This document shows, one piece after another, positions 1 to 7,898 of a DNA stretch of 18,922 nt; the first letter of the stretch is position 1, and every line of letters begins with the position of its first letter. Origin of the DNA: ZC4RG30 sp965652645 (GTDB lineage Bacteria; Pseudomonadota; Gammaproteobacteria; Steroidobacterales; Steroidobacteraceae); assembly GCA_965652645.1 (NCBI GenBank), contig CBFGXE010000047.1, positions 1-18,922 of the forward strand, in the 5' to 3' direction. The notes below the pieces were generated by a model, which saw only the letters and a list, made by a program, of their open reading frames with translations, was not told the origin of the DNA and did no database searches. A program made the position numbers and the translations under genes.

Positions 1-334
<334 letters not shown>

Positions 335-424
335 AAGGTTTTGAGCTTTCAAACAAAAAGAGCAATCAAAGGCCCATTGCTGGACTTTTGGTCACTCGGT
401 CACTTGGCACCAAAGTGCATGACA

Positions 425-440
425 CGAGTCCCCACACAAA
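425..440 (-). promoter_or_regulatory. boxC-like leader element
   Basis: The minus strand reads TTTGTGTGGGGACTCG, nearly the same as the E. coli rrn leader stretch TGTGTGGGCACTCG that follows boxA. The spacing from boxA (about 14 nt) is also similar. It is thought to take part in antitermination and leader folding. Confidence 0.6.
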
Positions 441-453
441 TTACTTGCCAGAC

Positions 454-465
454 TTTTAAACAGCA
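454..465 (-). promoter_or_regulatory. boxA antitermination element
   Basis: The minus strand reads TGCTGTTTAAAA, close to the E. coli rrn boxA TGCTCTTTAACA. It lies downstream of P2 and upstream of a boxC-like motif, the same order as in the E. coli leader. BoxA RNA recruits NusB/NusE and lets RNA polymerase resist Rho in the untranslated rRNA operon. Confidence 0.7.
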
Positions 466-530
466 CCGGGGTCGCCAGGACACCGGGGATTTGCCACTTT
501 CCGTTTCGGGTCAGTGGCGAAGGGGCGGCA

Positions 531-558
531 AGTATAGCGGCGTTCCGCAACTCGTCAA
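531..558 (-). promoter_or_regulatory. rRNA operon promoter P2
   Basis: On the minus strand -35 TTGACG (553-558) and -10 TATACT (531-536) have a 16-bp spacer, the same geometry as P1 about 100 bp upstream. An A-rich tract (GAAAAGGATTGGAAAACAAG) directly precedes the -35 and looks like an UP element. The discriminator (TGCCGCCCC) is again GC-rich, consistent with ppGpp control. Tandem P1/P2 promoters are usual for rrn operons in Gammaproteobacteria. Confidence 0.82.
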
Positions 559-633
559 CCCTTGTTTTCCAATCCTTTTCGCGGGTCTCGCCGTTGCGCT
601 TTTTGCGCCGCGGTGAGCTTCGCGAGGGCGCGC

Positions 634-661
634 AGTATAGACAAGGCAACTGCCCTGTCAA
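634..661 (-). promoter_or_regulatory. rRNA operon promoter P1
   Basis: On the minus strand a perfect -35 TTGACA (656-661) and a near-perfect -10 TATACT (634-639) are separated by 16 bp. The bases after the -10 are GCGCGCC, a GC-rich discriminator typical of stringently controlled rRNA promoters. An A/T-containing stretch upstream (AGAAATCTTTT, minus strand) could act as a weak UP element. Transcription should start near 627, about 290 nt before 16S. Sigma-70 type, called from sequence match and position. Confidence 0.85.
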
Positions 662-719
662 CGACCTTTGGGGGGTCCCTGGAAAAGATTTCTGGAGGCC
701 CTTCCGGAGGGGTCCGGAC

Positions 720-764
720 AGCCCCCGGGAGGGCTCGCGGGGAGGGATATGGCGCCTCCCCGCG
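720..764 (-). terminator. Tandem hairpins after tyrS, probable terminator
   Basis: Just past the tyrS stop, the minus-strand transcript can form a perfect 10-bp stem (arms 755-764 and 736-745, CGCGGGGAGG with its complement) around a 9-nt loop. A second hairpin follows (AGCCC/GGGCT, 720-735). There is no clear U-tract, so it is not a textbook intrinsic terminator. Its place between the tyrS stop (780) and rrn P1 (661) suggests it isolates the two transcription units. Confidence 0.45.
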
Positions 765-779
765 GCATCACAGGGCTTT

Positions 780-2021
780 TCAGGCGGGCGGCGACACCTG
801 CACGCGGGCAAAGCGGCGCGGGCCCAGCTGCAGCACGTATTCGGTGCCCGGCGCGAGGCGCATTTCCCTGTCGGTGGTGCGGTTGCCGTCGACCTTCACC
901 GCCCCCTCCAGGATCTTGCGGTTGGCCTCGGAGTTGCTTGCTGCAAGGCCTGCCTCCCGCAGTGCGGCAGCCAGGCGCAGGCCCGCCTGTTCCGGGCACG
1001 ACAGGAACTGCAGCGGCAGGTCGGTGGGCAGGGTTTTCTGCGAGAAACGCGCGATGAAAGTCTCCTGCGCCCGGCTGGCTGCCGCGGCATCGTGGAAGCG
1101 CGCGACGATCTCCGCCGCCAGCTCGAACTTCACGTCGCGCGGATTGCGACCCTCTTCCACGGCCTTCCTCAGCGCCGCGATCTCGGCCAGGGGGCGGAAC
1201 GAAAGCAGCTCGAAATAGCGCCACATCAGCGCATCGGAGATGGACATCAGCTTGCCGAACTGCGTGTCCGCGTCCTCGGCGATGCCTACGTAGTTGCCCA
1301 GCGACTTGGACATCTTGTTGACGCCGTCGAGGCCCTCCAGCAGTGGCATGGTGATCACCACCTGCGGCTCCTGCCCGTATTGTTCCTGCAGCGCGCGGCC
1401 CACCAGCAGGTTGAATTTCTGGTCGGTGCCGCCCAGCTCCACGTCGGCCTGCAGCGCGACGGAGTCGTAGCCCTGCACCAGCGGATAGAGGAATTCATGC
1501 AGCGCGATGGGCTGGTTGGCCTTGAAGCGCTTGCTGAAGTCGTCGCGCTCGATCATGCGTGCGACCGTGTGTTTCGCGGCGATTTCGATCAGGCCGGCGG
1601 CGCTCATCTGGCCGAACCAGCGGGAGTTGAAGTCGACGCGCGTGCGCCCGGCATCGAGGATCTTGAAGACCTGCTTCTCGTAGGTCCGGGCGTTGGCCTT
1701 GATCTGGGGAGTGGTGAGTGGCGGGCGCGTGGCATTGCGGCCGGTGGGATCGCCGATCATCCCGGTGAAGTCACCGATCAGGAACACCACCTCGTGCCCG
1801 AACTGCTGGAACTGGCGCATCTTGTTCAGCAGCACCGTGTGGCCGAGGTGCAGGTCGGGCGCGGTGGGATCGAAGCCGGCCTTGATCACCAGCGGCTTGC
1901 CCCGGGCAAGCTTGCGGACCAGGTCGGCCTGGGTGAGCACCTCCTGGGTTCCGCGGGCGATTTCGGCGAGCTGGGTGGCGTGTGGGCCGGCAGGTTCCGG
2001 CGATGGATTGTGGTCTGTCAT
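780..2021 (-). CDS. tyrS: Tyrosyl-tRNA synthetase (TyrZ-type, 413 aa)
   Basis: Class Ic aminoacyl-tRNA synthetase that charges tRNA-Tyr with tyrosine in the cytosol. The Rossmann catalytic domain carries the HIGH-type signature HLGH at residues 58-61, a nearby GDFTGMIGDPTGR segment (83-95) and the KMSKS loop at 236-240. An S4 RNA-binding domain occupies roughly residues 350-413. The FDPTAPDLHLGH form and the length of about 410 residues match the second bacterial TyrRS type (TyrZ) found in Pseudomonas and relatives. The start is placed at the ATG at 2021; the frame stays open to 2105, but those 28 extra residues are low-complexity and unlike the family. No good Shine-Dalgarno sequence precedes 2021; a TATCCT sequence ends 10 nt upstream and could be a -10. 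It is followed by hairpins and the rrn operon. Confidence 0.96.
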   Translation of the reverse strand: MTDHNPSPEPAGPHATQLAEIARGTQEVLTQADLVRKLARGKPLVIKAGFDPTAPDLHLGHTVLLNKMRQFQQFGHEVVFLIGDFTGMIGDPTGRNATRPPLTTPQIKANARTYEKQVFKILDAGRTRVDFNSRWFGQMSAAGLIEIAAKHTVARMIERDDFSKRFKANQPIALHEFLYPLVQGYDSVALQADVELGGTDQKFNLLVGRALQEQYGQEPQVVITMPLLEGLDGVNKMSKSLGNYVGIAEDADTQFGKLMSISDALMWRYFELLSFRPLAEIAALRKAVEEGRNPRDVKFELAAEIVARFHDAAAASRAQETFIARFSQKTLPTDLPLQFLSCPEQAGLRLAAALREAGLAASNSEANRKILEGAVKVDGNRTTDREMRLAPGTEYVLQLGPRRFARVQVSPPA

Positions 2022-2116
2022 GTGCGACAACAGGATAGCGGAACCCCCCGGGGGCGTGCCGTGGCTCCCACTTTGCGAACGACACAGGGATTTCCGGGTT
2101 GCCACCCGCGCGCCGC

Positions 2117-2146
2117 ATCAGTTAGTTTCGCCCGCACAAATATTAT
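2117..2146 (+). promoter_or_regulatory. Possible promoter for the M23 peptidase gene
   Basis: The 149-bp divergent region between tyrS and the peptidase gene is GC-rich except for an AT-rich patch holding TATTAT (2141-2146), a plausible -10. The hexamer 17 bp upstream (TCAGTT) is a poor -35. Suggested only by composition and position, 25 bp before the likely start. Confidence 0.25.
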
Positions 2147-2170
2147 GTAATTCACTGATCCGGTGGCCCT

Positions 2171-3517
2171 TTGGTGAACCAGAAACGCGTCCGTCCCGAA
2201 GCTCCCGGCAGCATGGTGCCACTCAAGGGCCTGCAGCTGCTGTGCGTGGCCGCCGTGGCCGGGCTGGGCGTCCACATGACCGCCAGCCTGTTCCACCACG
2301 AGAAATCGGCCACGCAGGCGGCGGTGGGCGCCTTCGAGCGGGCCGCACTGGAGATGACCGCGGCGCAATCCGCAGCCGAGGCGGCGCTGGCGGGACTCTC
2401 CGAGATCAAGGTGGTGGTGAAGCCCTCGGAAACGCTGGACGCCATCTTCCGGCGGCTGGAATTCTCGCTCAGCGACCTCGCCAGCATCCGCAACCTGGAT
2501 GGCGTGCGTGCGCAGCTGGATCGCCTGCGGGTCGGGGATGAGCTGACGCTTGCCACGCGCGACGGCCAGCTCGTGTCCCTGCTGCGACCGCTGTCGGTCA
2601 CCCAGATGCTGCGTGTGCAGCGCGACGGGCAAGCCGGCTTCGTGGCCACCGTGGAAGACCTGCCGGTGGACCGCCAGCAGCGCACCGCCGGCGGCATGAT
2701 CGACGGGAAGACCTCCTCGCTGTTCCTGGCTGGTGCGACCGCCGGCGTGAGCGACGCCACAATCCTGGAGATGGCCGACATCTTCCGCTTCGACGTGGAC
2801 TTCGCGCTCGACCTGCGCCTGGGCGACTCCTTCAAGGTGGTCTACGAGCAGCTCTCGCGCGATGGCAAGGTGCTGAAGGACGGCGGCATCCTGGCTGCGG
2901 AATTCGTCAATGACGGCCAGCGCTACCGCGCCGTGCGTTATGAGCGCCCGGATGGCACCGTCGACTTCTATACCCCCGAGGGCGTGAGCCTGCGCAAGGC
3001 CTTCCTGAAGACGCCCGTGCAGTTCTCGCGCATCAGCTCGGTGTTCAATCCGCGGCGCAAGCACCCCGTGCTGAACACCATCCGCGCGCACAAGGGCGTG
3101 GACTATGCGGCGCCCACCGGCACCAGGGTTTATGCCGCCGGCGCCGGTCGCGTGCAGTTCCGCGGCGTGAAGGGCGGATACGGCAACGTGGTGGAGATTG
3201 CCCACGCGGGCAAGGTCGTGACGCGCTACGGCCACCTCTCGAAGTTCGCCAAGGGCCTGGCCAATGGCCAGAAGGTGGAGCAGGGACAGCTCATCGGCTA
3301 CGTGGGCAGCACCGGGCTTGCCACGGGGCCGCACCTGCACTTCGAGTTCATCAAGAACGGCCAGCACGTGGATCCGCAGAAGGAGATCCGCCGCGGTGAA
3401 CCCGGCCCGCCGGTGCCGGCCGCCGAGCGCGAGCAGTTCGCCTCGCAGATCGCGCCGCTGCTGGCGCGGCTGGACGGCGTGCCGGTCCAGGCACCTGCCG
3501 CCTACGCGGCACGCTGA
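2171..3517 (+). CDS. mepM: Membrane-anchored LytM/M23 peptidoglycan endopeptidase (MepM-like)
   Basis: Zinc metallopeptidase that cuts peptide cross-links in peptidoglycan to allow wall growth; it acts in the periplasm while tethered to the inner membrane. A single hydrophobic segment lies at about residues 19-37. It is followed by a helical stretch, an OapA/LysM-like region (about 80-140), a middle domain, and the C-terminal LytM domain (about 300-402). The zinc site is complete: H307 and D311 in HKGVD, and H388/H390 in GPHLHFE, with H355 in YGHLS. The length (448 aa) fits MepM (YebA) proteins. The start is uncertain: TTG at 2171 or GTG at 2174 (GGTGG at 2162-2166 could be the ribosome site), or ATG at 2213. 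It is divergent from tyrS and only 23 bp before anmK, so the two are probably cotranscribed. Confidence 0.93.
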   Translation: MVNQKRVRPEAPGSMVPLKGLQLLCVAAVAGLGVHMTASLFHHEKSATQAAVGAFERAALEMTAAQSAAEAALAGLSEIKVVVKPSETLDAIFRRLEFSLSDLASIRNLDGVRAQLDRLRVGDELTLATRDGQLVSLLRPLSVTQMLRVQRDGQAGFVATVEDLPVDRQQRTAGGMIDGKTSSLFLAGATAGVSDATILEMADIFRFDVDFALDLRLGDSFKVVYEQLSRDGKVLKDGGILAAEFVNDGQRYRAVRYERPDGTVDFYTPEGVSLRKAFLKTPVQFSRISSVFNPRRKHPVLNTIRAHKGVDYAAPTGTRVYAAGAGRVQFRGVKGGYGNVVEIAHAGKVVTRYGHLSKFAKGLANGQKVEQGQLIGYVGSTGLATGPHLHFEFIKNGQHVDPQKEIRRGEPGPPVPAAEREQFASQIAPLLARLDGVPVQAPAAYAAR

Positions 3518-3540
3518 GCCGCACCCGCCACGGACGGCCG

Positions 3541-4659
3541 ATGACCCTCTGCGCCGGCCTGATCTCCGGCACCAGCATGGACGGCGTGGAAGCCGTGCTG
3601 CTGGAGATCACCGATGGCGCCTTCACGCTGCGCCATGCCCTGCACCTGGATTACCCGGCTTCGCTGGCCTTGCGCCTGAAGCGCGCGGTGGCCGCACCCG
3701 ACGCCTGTGGCCTGGATGAGTTCGGGGCCCTGGACGCCGAAGTGGGCGAGGTCTTCGCCAGCGCGGCGGCCGCATTGCTTGAACAGTCCGGCGTTCCCGC
3801 CTCCGCAGTGCGTGCGATCGGCAGCCATGGGCAGACCCTGCTGCACCGGCCGCGCGGCACCCGGCGCTACACGCTGCAGGCGGGCGATCCGAACCGCATT
3901 GCCGAGCGCACCGGCATCGACGTGGTGGCCGACTTCCGCCGCCGCGACCTGGCCGCCGGCGGCGAGGCCGCACCGCTGGTGCCGGCCTTTCATGCCGCCG
4001 CCTTCGGCGTGGCCGGCCAGGACCGCGCCGTGGTCAACATCGGTGGCATCGCCAACATCACCACGCTGCAGGCGGACGGGCGCGTGGGCGGCTTCGACAC
4101 CGGGCCCGGCAACTGCCTGATGGACCTGTGGGCGGAGGAACACCTGGGTGCGCCATGCGATCGCGGTGGCGCGCTCGCGGCGCAGGGGACGGTCAAGCCG
4201 GCCCTGCTGGAGACCCTGCTGGCCGAACCCTACCTGGCGCTGCCACCGCCCAAGAGCACCGGGCGGGAGCTCTTCCACCGCGCCTGGCTGGCGCCTGCCC
4301 TGGCGCGCCATCCGGGCTCCCCGGCCGACGTGATGGCCACGCTGAATGAATACACCGCGACCACCATTGCTGCTGCATTGCAGGCGGTGCCGGGCTTCGC
4401 GCCGGATGAACTGCTGGTATGTGGCGGCGGCGCCTTCAACGACGAGCTGATGCGGCGACTGGCCGCACGGCTGCCGCAACAGAAGGTGATGAGCACCGCG
4501 ACTCGCGGCATCCCGCCCGACCAGGTCGAGGCGGCGCTGTTTGCCTGGCTGGCCTGGCGTTTCCTCCAGGGGCAGCCGGGCAATGTCACGGCCGTCACGG
4601 GCGCGCGTGGTCCGCGGGTGCTGGGCGGGCTGTATCGCGGCGGGGTGGCGCCGGACTGA
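3541..4659 (+). CDS. anmK: Anhydro-N-acetylmuramic acid kinase
   Basis: Phosphorylates 1,6-anhydro-MurNAc with ring opening to MurNAc-6-phosphate, a cytosolic step of peptidoglycan recycling. The sugar-kinase/ASKHA fold is shown by GTSMDGVEA (residues 10-18), VNIGGIANIT and FDTGPGNCLMD in the middle, and CGGGAFNDELMRRL near the C terminus. The length, 372 aa, is that of E. coli AnmK (369). It follows the LytM endopeptidase gene by 23 bp, and ampD, the amidase acting on anhydromuropeptides, lies about 7 kb away. No strong Shine-Dalgarno sequence precedes the ATG. It converges on erpA with 36 bp between the stops. Confidence 0.96.
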   Translation: MTLCAGLISGTSMDGVEAVLLEITDGAFTLRHALHLDYPASLALRLKRAVAAPDACGLDEFGALDAEVGEVFASAAAALLEQSGVPASAVRAIGSHGQTLLHRPRGTRRYTLQAGDPNRIAERTGIDVVADFRRRDLAAGGEAAPLVPAFHAAAFGVAGQDRAVVNIGGIANITTLQADGRVGGFDTGPGNCLMDLWAEEHLGAPCDRGGALAAQGTVKPALLETLLAEPYLALPPPKSTGRELFHRAWLAPALARHPGSPADVMATLNEYTATTIAAALQAVPGFAPDELLVCGGGAFNDELMRRLAARLPQQKVMSTATRGIPPDQVEAALFAWLAWRFLQGQPGNVTAVTGARGPRVLGGLYRGGVAPD

Positions 4660-4695
4660 GAGGTGCGGCTGCTTCGGGGCGCCGCTGGCGGCAGG

Positions 4696-5031
4696 TCAGG
4701 CCGCGAAGGACGAACCGCAGCCGCAGGTGGTGTGCGCGTTGGGATTGCGGATCACGAACTGCGCGCCCTCCAGCCCCTCGCGGTAGTCGATCTCCGCGCC
4801 GCTGAGGTACTGGAAGCTCATGGGATCGACGAGCAGCTTCACGCCCAGCTTTTCCACCAGGGTGTCGCCCTCCTGCACGGCCTCATCGAACTCGAAGCCG
4901 TATTGCATGCCCGAGCAGCCGCCGCCCTGCACATAGACGCGCAGCATCAGCGCCGGGTTGCCCTCGTCGCGGATCAGTTCGGCGACCTTGCCGGCCGCCG
5001 CGTCGGTGAACTGGATGGCTTCTTCACTCAT
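4696..5031 (-). CDS. erpA: Iron-sulfur insertion protein ErpA (A-type carrier)
   Basis: A-type carrier that delivers Fe-S clusters to apo-enzymes. The 111-residue protein has the three invariant cysteines of the HesB/IscA family: C39 in GGGCSGMQYG and C103/C105 in the C-terminal TTCGCGSSF. The SEEAIQFTDAAA start and the GAEIDYREGLEGAQFVIRNP segment are typical of ErpA rather than IscA or SufA. It is last in the minus-strand operon; its ATG overlaps the bactofilin stop by 4 nt (ATGA), implying translational coupling. Placement beside anmK and bactofilin genes matches what I know of Pseudomonas. Confidence 0.96.
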   Translation of the reverse strand: MSEEAIQFTDAAAGKVAELIRDEGNPALMLRVYVQGGGCSGMQYGFEFDEAVQEGDTLVEKLGVKLLVDPMSFQYLSGAEIDYREGLEGAQFVIRNPNAHTTCGCGSSFAA

Positions 5032-5378
5032 AACTTCAGCAGTTTACCCTTGATGGTGGCCCCGGCGGCCATTTCAAGCGCGCCGTAGTGCAGGTTGCCC
5101 TCCACCGTGGCCCTGGGGCCCAGGACCACCTTCTGGGGGGCCCGGATATCCCCCTTGACCGTGCCGTAGAGCTCCACCAGCTGGGCCTCGCAGGAGCCCT
5201 CCACGACGCCGGTCTCGCCGATGACCAGGCGCGAGGCGCCCTCGCCCGGGCGCACGTTGCCGGTGACCGCGCCGTCCAGGTGCAGGCCTCCCGCGAACTG
5301 CAGGTCGCCCTGGATGCGGGTGCTCGCCCCGAGCAGCGAATCGATGGCGGGCGCGGCCGCCTTGCCCTTGCCGAACAT
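5028..5378 (-). CDS. Bactofilin (polymer-forming cytoskeletal protein)
   Basis: Small scaffold protein that polymerises without nucleotide into filaments at the inner membrane, often linked to cell shape and local wall synthesis. The 116 residues consist of a short Gly/Lys/Ala-rich N-terminal tail followed by repeated beta-helix turns of the DUF583 (CcmA) type, for example GASTRIQGDL, GAVTGNVR, GTVKGDIR and GATIKGKL. The N terminus MFGKGK is typical of the family. The ATG at 5378 is preferred, with AGGAG 11 nt upstream and GAGGA closer; a TTG at 5387 overlapping the upstream stop is possible (119 aa). It sits between the DUF6776 membrane protein gene and erpA with overlapping or near-touching junctions. 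Confidence 0.93.
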   Translation of the reverse strand: MFGKGKAAAPAIDSLLGASTRIQGDLQFAGGLHLDGAVTGNVRPGEGASRLVIGETGVVEGSCEAQLVELYGTVKGDIRAPQKVVLGPRATVEGNLHYGALEMAAGATIKGKLLKL

Positions 5379-5383
5379 GGTCC

Positions 5384-6109
5384 TCAATTCTCCTCGGCCC
5401 AGGGGAAGGTTTCGCGCACCGGGTTCACGCCTTTGCGGGCCGGGATGAGCTCCACCACGGTCTGGGCGGGAATGAAGCCGGCCGGCAGGCGGACGATCTG
5501 CTCCACTTCCTCCAGGTAGCGGAAGTCGAAGCCCAGTTCACTGGTCTCCAGCCCCGCGGCTTGCGCCAGGTCGAGGCTGGCGGGCTCCGAGCCCGGTGCT
5601 CCCTCGATGGTGATGCGCAGCTTGCCGCTGATGTTGCCATCGCGGTTGATGGGGCGGCCGAGCACCAGCCGCATGCGGTAGGCGCCCGCCTCGGTGGTGC
5701 GCGTGACCCGGAACTGCTGCACCTTCACGGCATCGATCCTGGCGTCGTCACCCACCACGCCGCGATAAAACCCCAGCTCGCTTTGCAGGCGCTGCACGTC
5801 CGCGCGCAGCGAGCTGATGGTGCGCGCCAGCTCGTTGCGCTCGCTGATCTGGCCCACCCGCTCGCTCTCGCGCTGCGCCAGCTCCACGCGCACGGTGCGC
5901 AATTCATCCTCGAGGAAACTCACCCGCTCGCGCAGGGTGACGCGGTCGGGCGTGATGCCGCCGGGCAGGCCGAGGTTGCCGCGGCCCCATTCGAAGGCCA
6001 CCCACAGCAGCAATGCCACCGGAAGCAGCGCCAGCCACAGCCAGCGCCGCACGGAAGTCTCCTGGCGCACCACCACGCGCGGGATCCTGGCAGTCGAATT
6101 GTTGCTCAT
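5384..6109 (-). CDS. DUF6776-like membrane protein with coiled coil
   Basis: A 241-residue protein with one transmembrane helix at about 22-42 (WLWLALLPVALLLWVAFEWG). The N-terminal tail is short and basic (IPRVVVRQETSVRR), implying an N-in topology. A heptad-like coiled coil follows at about 58-115 (VSFLEDELRTVRVELAQRES and onward), then a beta-rich C-terminal domain at about 120-235, presumably periplasmic. It resembles the uncharacterised gammaproteobacterial family annotated DUF6776 that accompanies bactofilin/erpA genes; the family name is from memory. No catalytic motif is visible. The start overlaps the rppH stop by 4 nt and the stop lies 5 nt before the bactofilin ATG, so coupled expression is likely. 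Function unknown; a membrane partner for bactofilin is inference. Confidence 0.85.
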   Translation of the reverse strand: MSNNSTARIPRVVVRQETSVRRWLWLALLPVALLLWVAFEWGRGNLGLPGGITPDRVTLRERVSFLEDELRTVRVELAQRESERVGQISERNELARTISSLRADVQRLQSELGFYRGVVGDDARIDAVKVQQFRVTRTTEAGAYRMRLVLGRPINRDGNISGKLRITIEGAPGSEPASLDLAQAAGLETSELGFDFRYLEEVEQIVRLPAGFIPAQTVVELIPARKGVNPVRETFPWAEEN

Positions 6110-6690
6110 TCAGCCGCTGCGCCGCTGCCTGCGCGGGCGTTCTCCTTGCGCGTGGTGGAACGCTGGCGCGACTGCCGCGCCCACCATGAGGGATAGGGCG
6201 GCAGGCCCGCCGGTCGTGCCAGCGGCGCCAGCTCGTGCAGGGCACGCACATAGACCGGCCGCTTGAAATAGATCACTTCCTTCACCGGCTGCCAGTAGTC
6301 CACCCAGCGCCAGCGATCGAACTCCGGCTCCGCGGTGGCATCAAGGCGGATGGCCGAATCGGCATCGGAGAGCTGCAGCAGGAACCAGCGCTGCTTCTGC
6401 CCGATGCACAGCGGGCGCTGGCCGTGGCGCTGGTAACGCGTGGGCAGCCGGTAGCGCAGCCAGCGGCTGGTTGAGCCGAGCAACTTCACCTGCCCGGGGG
6501 CAAGCCCGATTTCCTCGTGCAACTCGCGGAACAGCGATTCTTCGGCGGACTCGCCCTTGCGCATGCCTCCCTGCGGGAACTGCCAGCCCTTGCCGCCGGT
6601 GCGGCGGCCGAGGAAGAGGTTGCCATCCCCGGCCATCAGCACGATGCCCACATTGGCACGGAAACCGTCGCGATCGATCAGGTCCGTCAT
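6106..6690 (-). CDS. rppH: RNA pyrophosphohydrolase RppH (Nudix)
   Basis: Removes pyrophosphate from the 5' end of mRNAs, priming them for RNase E decay. The 194-residue protein opens with IDRDGFRANVGIVL, characteristic of RppH. It has a perfect Nudix box GX5EX7REX2EEXG at residues 41-62 (G41, E47, R55, E56, E59, E60, G62). The GWQFPQGG stretch just before it and the YRLPTRY segment are also RppH-typical. The start is set at the ATG at 6690, the normal family start; the frame is open to an ATG at 6750, but the extra 20 residues are unlike the family. No Shine-Dalgarno sequence is evident, while TTGCCA and TTACAA with 17-bp spacing lie just upstream and might be an internal promoter. The C-terminal tail is basic and low-complexity. 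Confidence 0.95.
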   Translation of the reverse strand: MTDLIDRDGFRANVGIVLMAGDGNLFLGRRTGGKGWQFPQGGMRKGESAEESLFRELHEEIGLAPGQVKLLGSTSRWLRYRLPTRYQRHGQRPLCIGQKQRWFLLQLSDADSAIRLDATAEPEFDRWRWVDYWQPVKEVIYFKRPVYVRALHELAPLARPAGLPPYPSWWARQSRQRSTTRKENARAGSGAAAE

Positions 6691-6752
6691 GATCGTCAAC
6701 TTGTAACCGGGTTGCGGGGTTCGTGGCAAGGCGACCCCGCGGCGCGACATGC

Positions 6753-7874
6753 TCAGGCCCGCTGCGCCTGCATGCGGCGGCCCTTCAGGTAGGCCTGTCC
6801 CTGTTCCATGAGGCGGCGGAAAGCCTCGCGGTCGCGCAGCTGCACGGTGTGGCGGAGGCGTTCCACCGCGGCAGCCAGCGCCTGCAATGATTCGCCGCCG
6901 TAGTCGTTGAGCGCCTGGATGTCGTAATAGAGCTCGGGGTTCTCGCCAGCGACCACGCTGGCCACCTCGACCTGCGCATCGAAAGTGGTGCTGGACATGC
7001 GCCCGAGCTTCGGCGCCGCCTCGCCGCTGCCGGCAAGCGCGGTGAAGAAGGCGATGTTCAGCGCATGCGAGAGGCCGAGTACGTAGGCCACGAGCCGGTC
7101 GTGCTCCTCGAGGTCCATCACCACCTGCTCGGCCATGGTGGGCCTGAACAATGCACGCGCGGCAGCCAGCGCCTCGCTGCTGCCCAGGTCGATGAAGATC
7201 ACGTGGCGCCCGGAGAGCATCTCCACATCGGGGCCGAACATGGGATGCAGCGAGGTCACCTTCACGCCGGCGCCCTTCAGGGCTGCCAGCCCCGCGCGCA
7301 GCGGCGACTTCAGCGAACCCAGGTCGAACACCACGCCCTTCGGCTTGCGCGCGGCGAGCTGCTCAAGCACGGCGCTGCTGGCACCAAGGGGCGTGGCCAC
7401 CACGATGTAGTCGAACGCGTCGAGGTCGGGCAGTCCCTGCCAGTCGGCAACCTGGTCGATGCCCTGCGGCGCACCGGCCGGATCGGCCACCAGCACCGCA
7501 AAACCCTGCGAGGCGAGGAAACGCACGAACCAGCCGCCCATCTTGCCGGCACCGCCGATCACCAGCGCACGCCGCCCGCTGCCGGCGCCGCGCGTGGCGA
7601 CACTGACCTGCTCCTGCGTGGTGAGCGAGGAATGGATCAGCAGGCGCAGCACTTTCTCGGCCACGTCGGGCGAGAGGCCTTGCTGCTCGGCACGACGCCG
7701 TGCGCCCATGATGACCTCGCGCTCGCGCTGGTAGTCGCGGGTGGGATAGCCGGTGGCCCGCTTGGCCGCGGCGACCTCCCGGGCAATGGCCTGCCGCCGG
7801 CCGATCAGTTCGACGATCTCGCCGTCGAGCTGATCAAGCTGTTGGCGCAGTTGCTCCAGGGAAGTGGTGGCCAT
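6753..7874 (-). CDS. tyrA: Bifunctional chorismate mutase / prephenate dehydrogenase
   Basis: Converts chorismate to prephenate and then to 4-hydroxyphenylpyruvate with NAD, the tyrosine branch of aromatic synthesis. Residues 1-90 form an AroQ-type chorismate mutase helix bundle, with the conserved K38, D47, R50 and E51 in EVAAAKRATG and RDYQREREV. From about 100 a Rossmann domain begins with VIGGAGKMGGWF. The dehydrogenase signature HPMFGPD (H210-D216) contains the catalytic histidine. The length of 373 aa equals that of E. coli TyrA, with the same fused arrangement. It heads the minus-strand operon tyrA - rppH - DUF6776 - bactofilin - erpA, with 62 bp before the rppH start. Only 30 bp separate it from divergent pdxH. 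No clear Shine-Dalgarno sequence precedes the ATG. Confidence 0.95.
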   Translation of the reverse strand: MATTSLEQLRQQLDQLDGEIVELIGRRQAIAREVAAAKRATGYPTRDYQREREVIMGARRRAEQQGLSPDVAEKVLRLLIHSSLTTQEQVSVATRGAGSGRRALVIGGAGKMGGWFVRFLASQGFAVLVADPAGAPQGIDQVADWQGLPDLDAFDYIVVATPLGASSAVLEQLAARKPKGVVFDLGSLKSPLRAGLAALKGAGVKVTSLHPMFGPDVEMLSGRHVIFIDLGSSEALAAARALFRPTMAEQVVMDLEEHDRLVAYVLGLSHALNIAFFTALAGSGEAAPKLGRMSSTTFDAQVEVASVVAGENPELYYDIQALNDYGGESLQALAAAVERLRHTVQLRDREAFRRLMEQGQAYLKGRRMQAQRA

Positions 7875-7892
7875 TGCAAACCGTTATGCGGC

Positions 7893-7898
7893 TAAACT
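7893..7898 (+). promoter_or_regulatory. Possible -10 element of pdxH (leaderless start)
   Basis: TAAACT ends 6 nt before the pdxH ATG (7905), the spacing expected if transcription starts at the A of the start codon. No Shine-Dalgarno sequence lies upstream. A TTGCAA at 7874-7879 is only 13 bp away, too close for a normal -35, and no good hexamer sits at 17 bp. A leaderless transcript is therefore a suggestion only. Confidence 0.3.

Larger units (their letters stand above)
335..633 (-). other. rRNA operon leader region
   Basis: This is the 5' transcribed leader between the P1 promoter and mature 16S. It holds promoter P2, boxA and a boxC-like element (listed separately). A second boxA-like TGCTCTTTTTG is read on the minus strand at 354-364, about 20 nt before 16S. 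The leader presumably pairs with the 16S 3' trailer to form the RNase III processing stem, which cannot be tested here because the trailer is outside the window. The open frames crossing this region (for example 275-616 plus strand and 392-811 minus strand) have no protein-like character and are not called genes. Confidence 0.75.

Noticed and set aside
594..2150. 518-aa plus-strand open frame opposite tyrS
   Set aside because: Antisense shadow in high-GC DNA; Gln/His/Leu-rich translation with no family likeness, while the minus strand encodes a complete TyrRS.
2018..3367. 449-aa minus-strand open frame opposite the M23 peptidase
   Set aside because: Composition typical of antisense frames; the plus strand has an intact zinc-peptidase.
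6691..6750. 20-residue N-terminal extension of RppH
   Set aside because: Possible in frame, but the family starts at the MxDxDGFRxNVG segment and the extension is unlike it.
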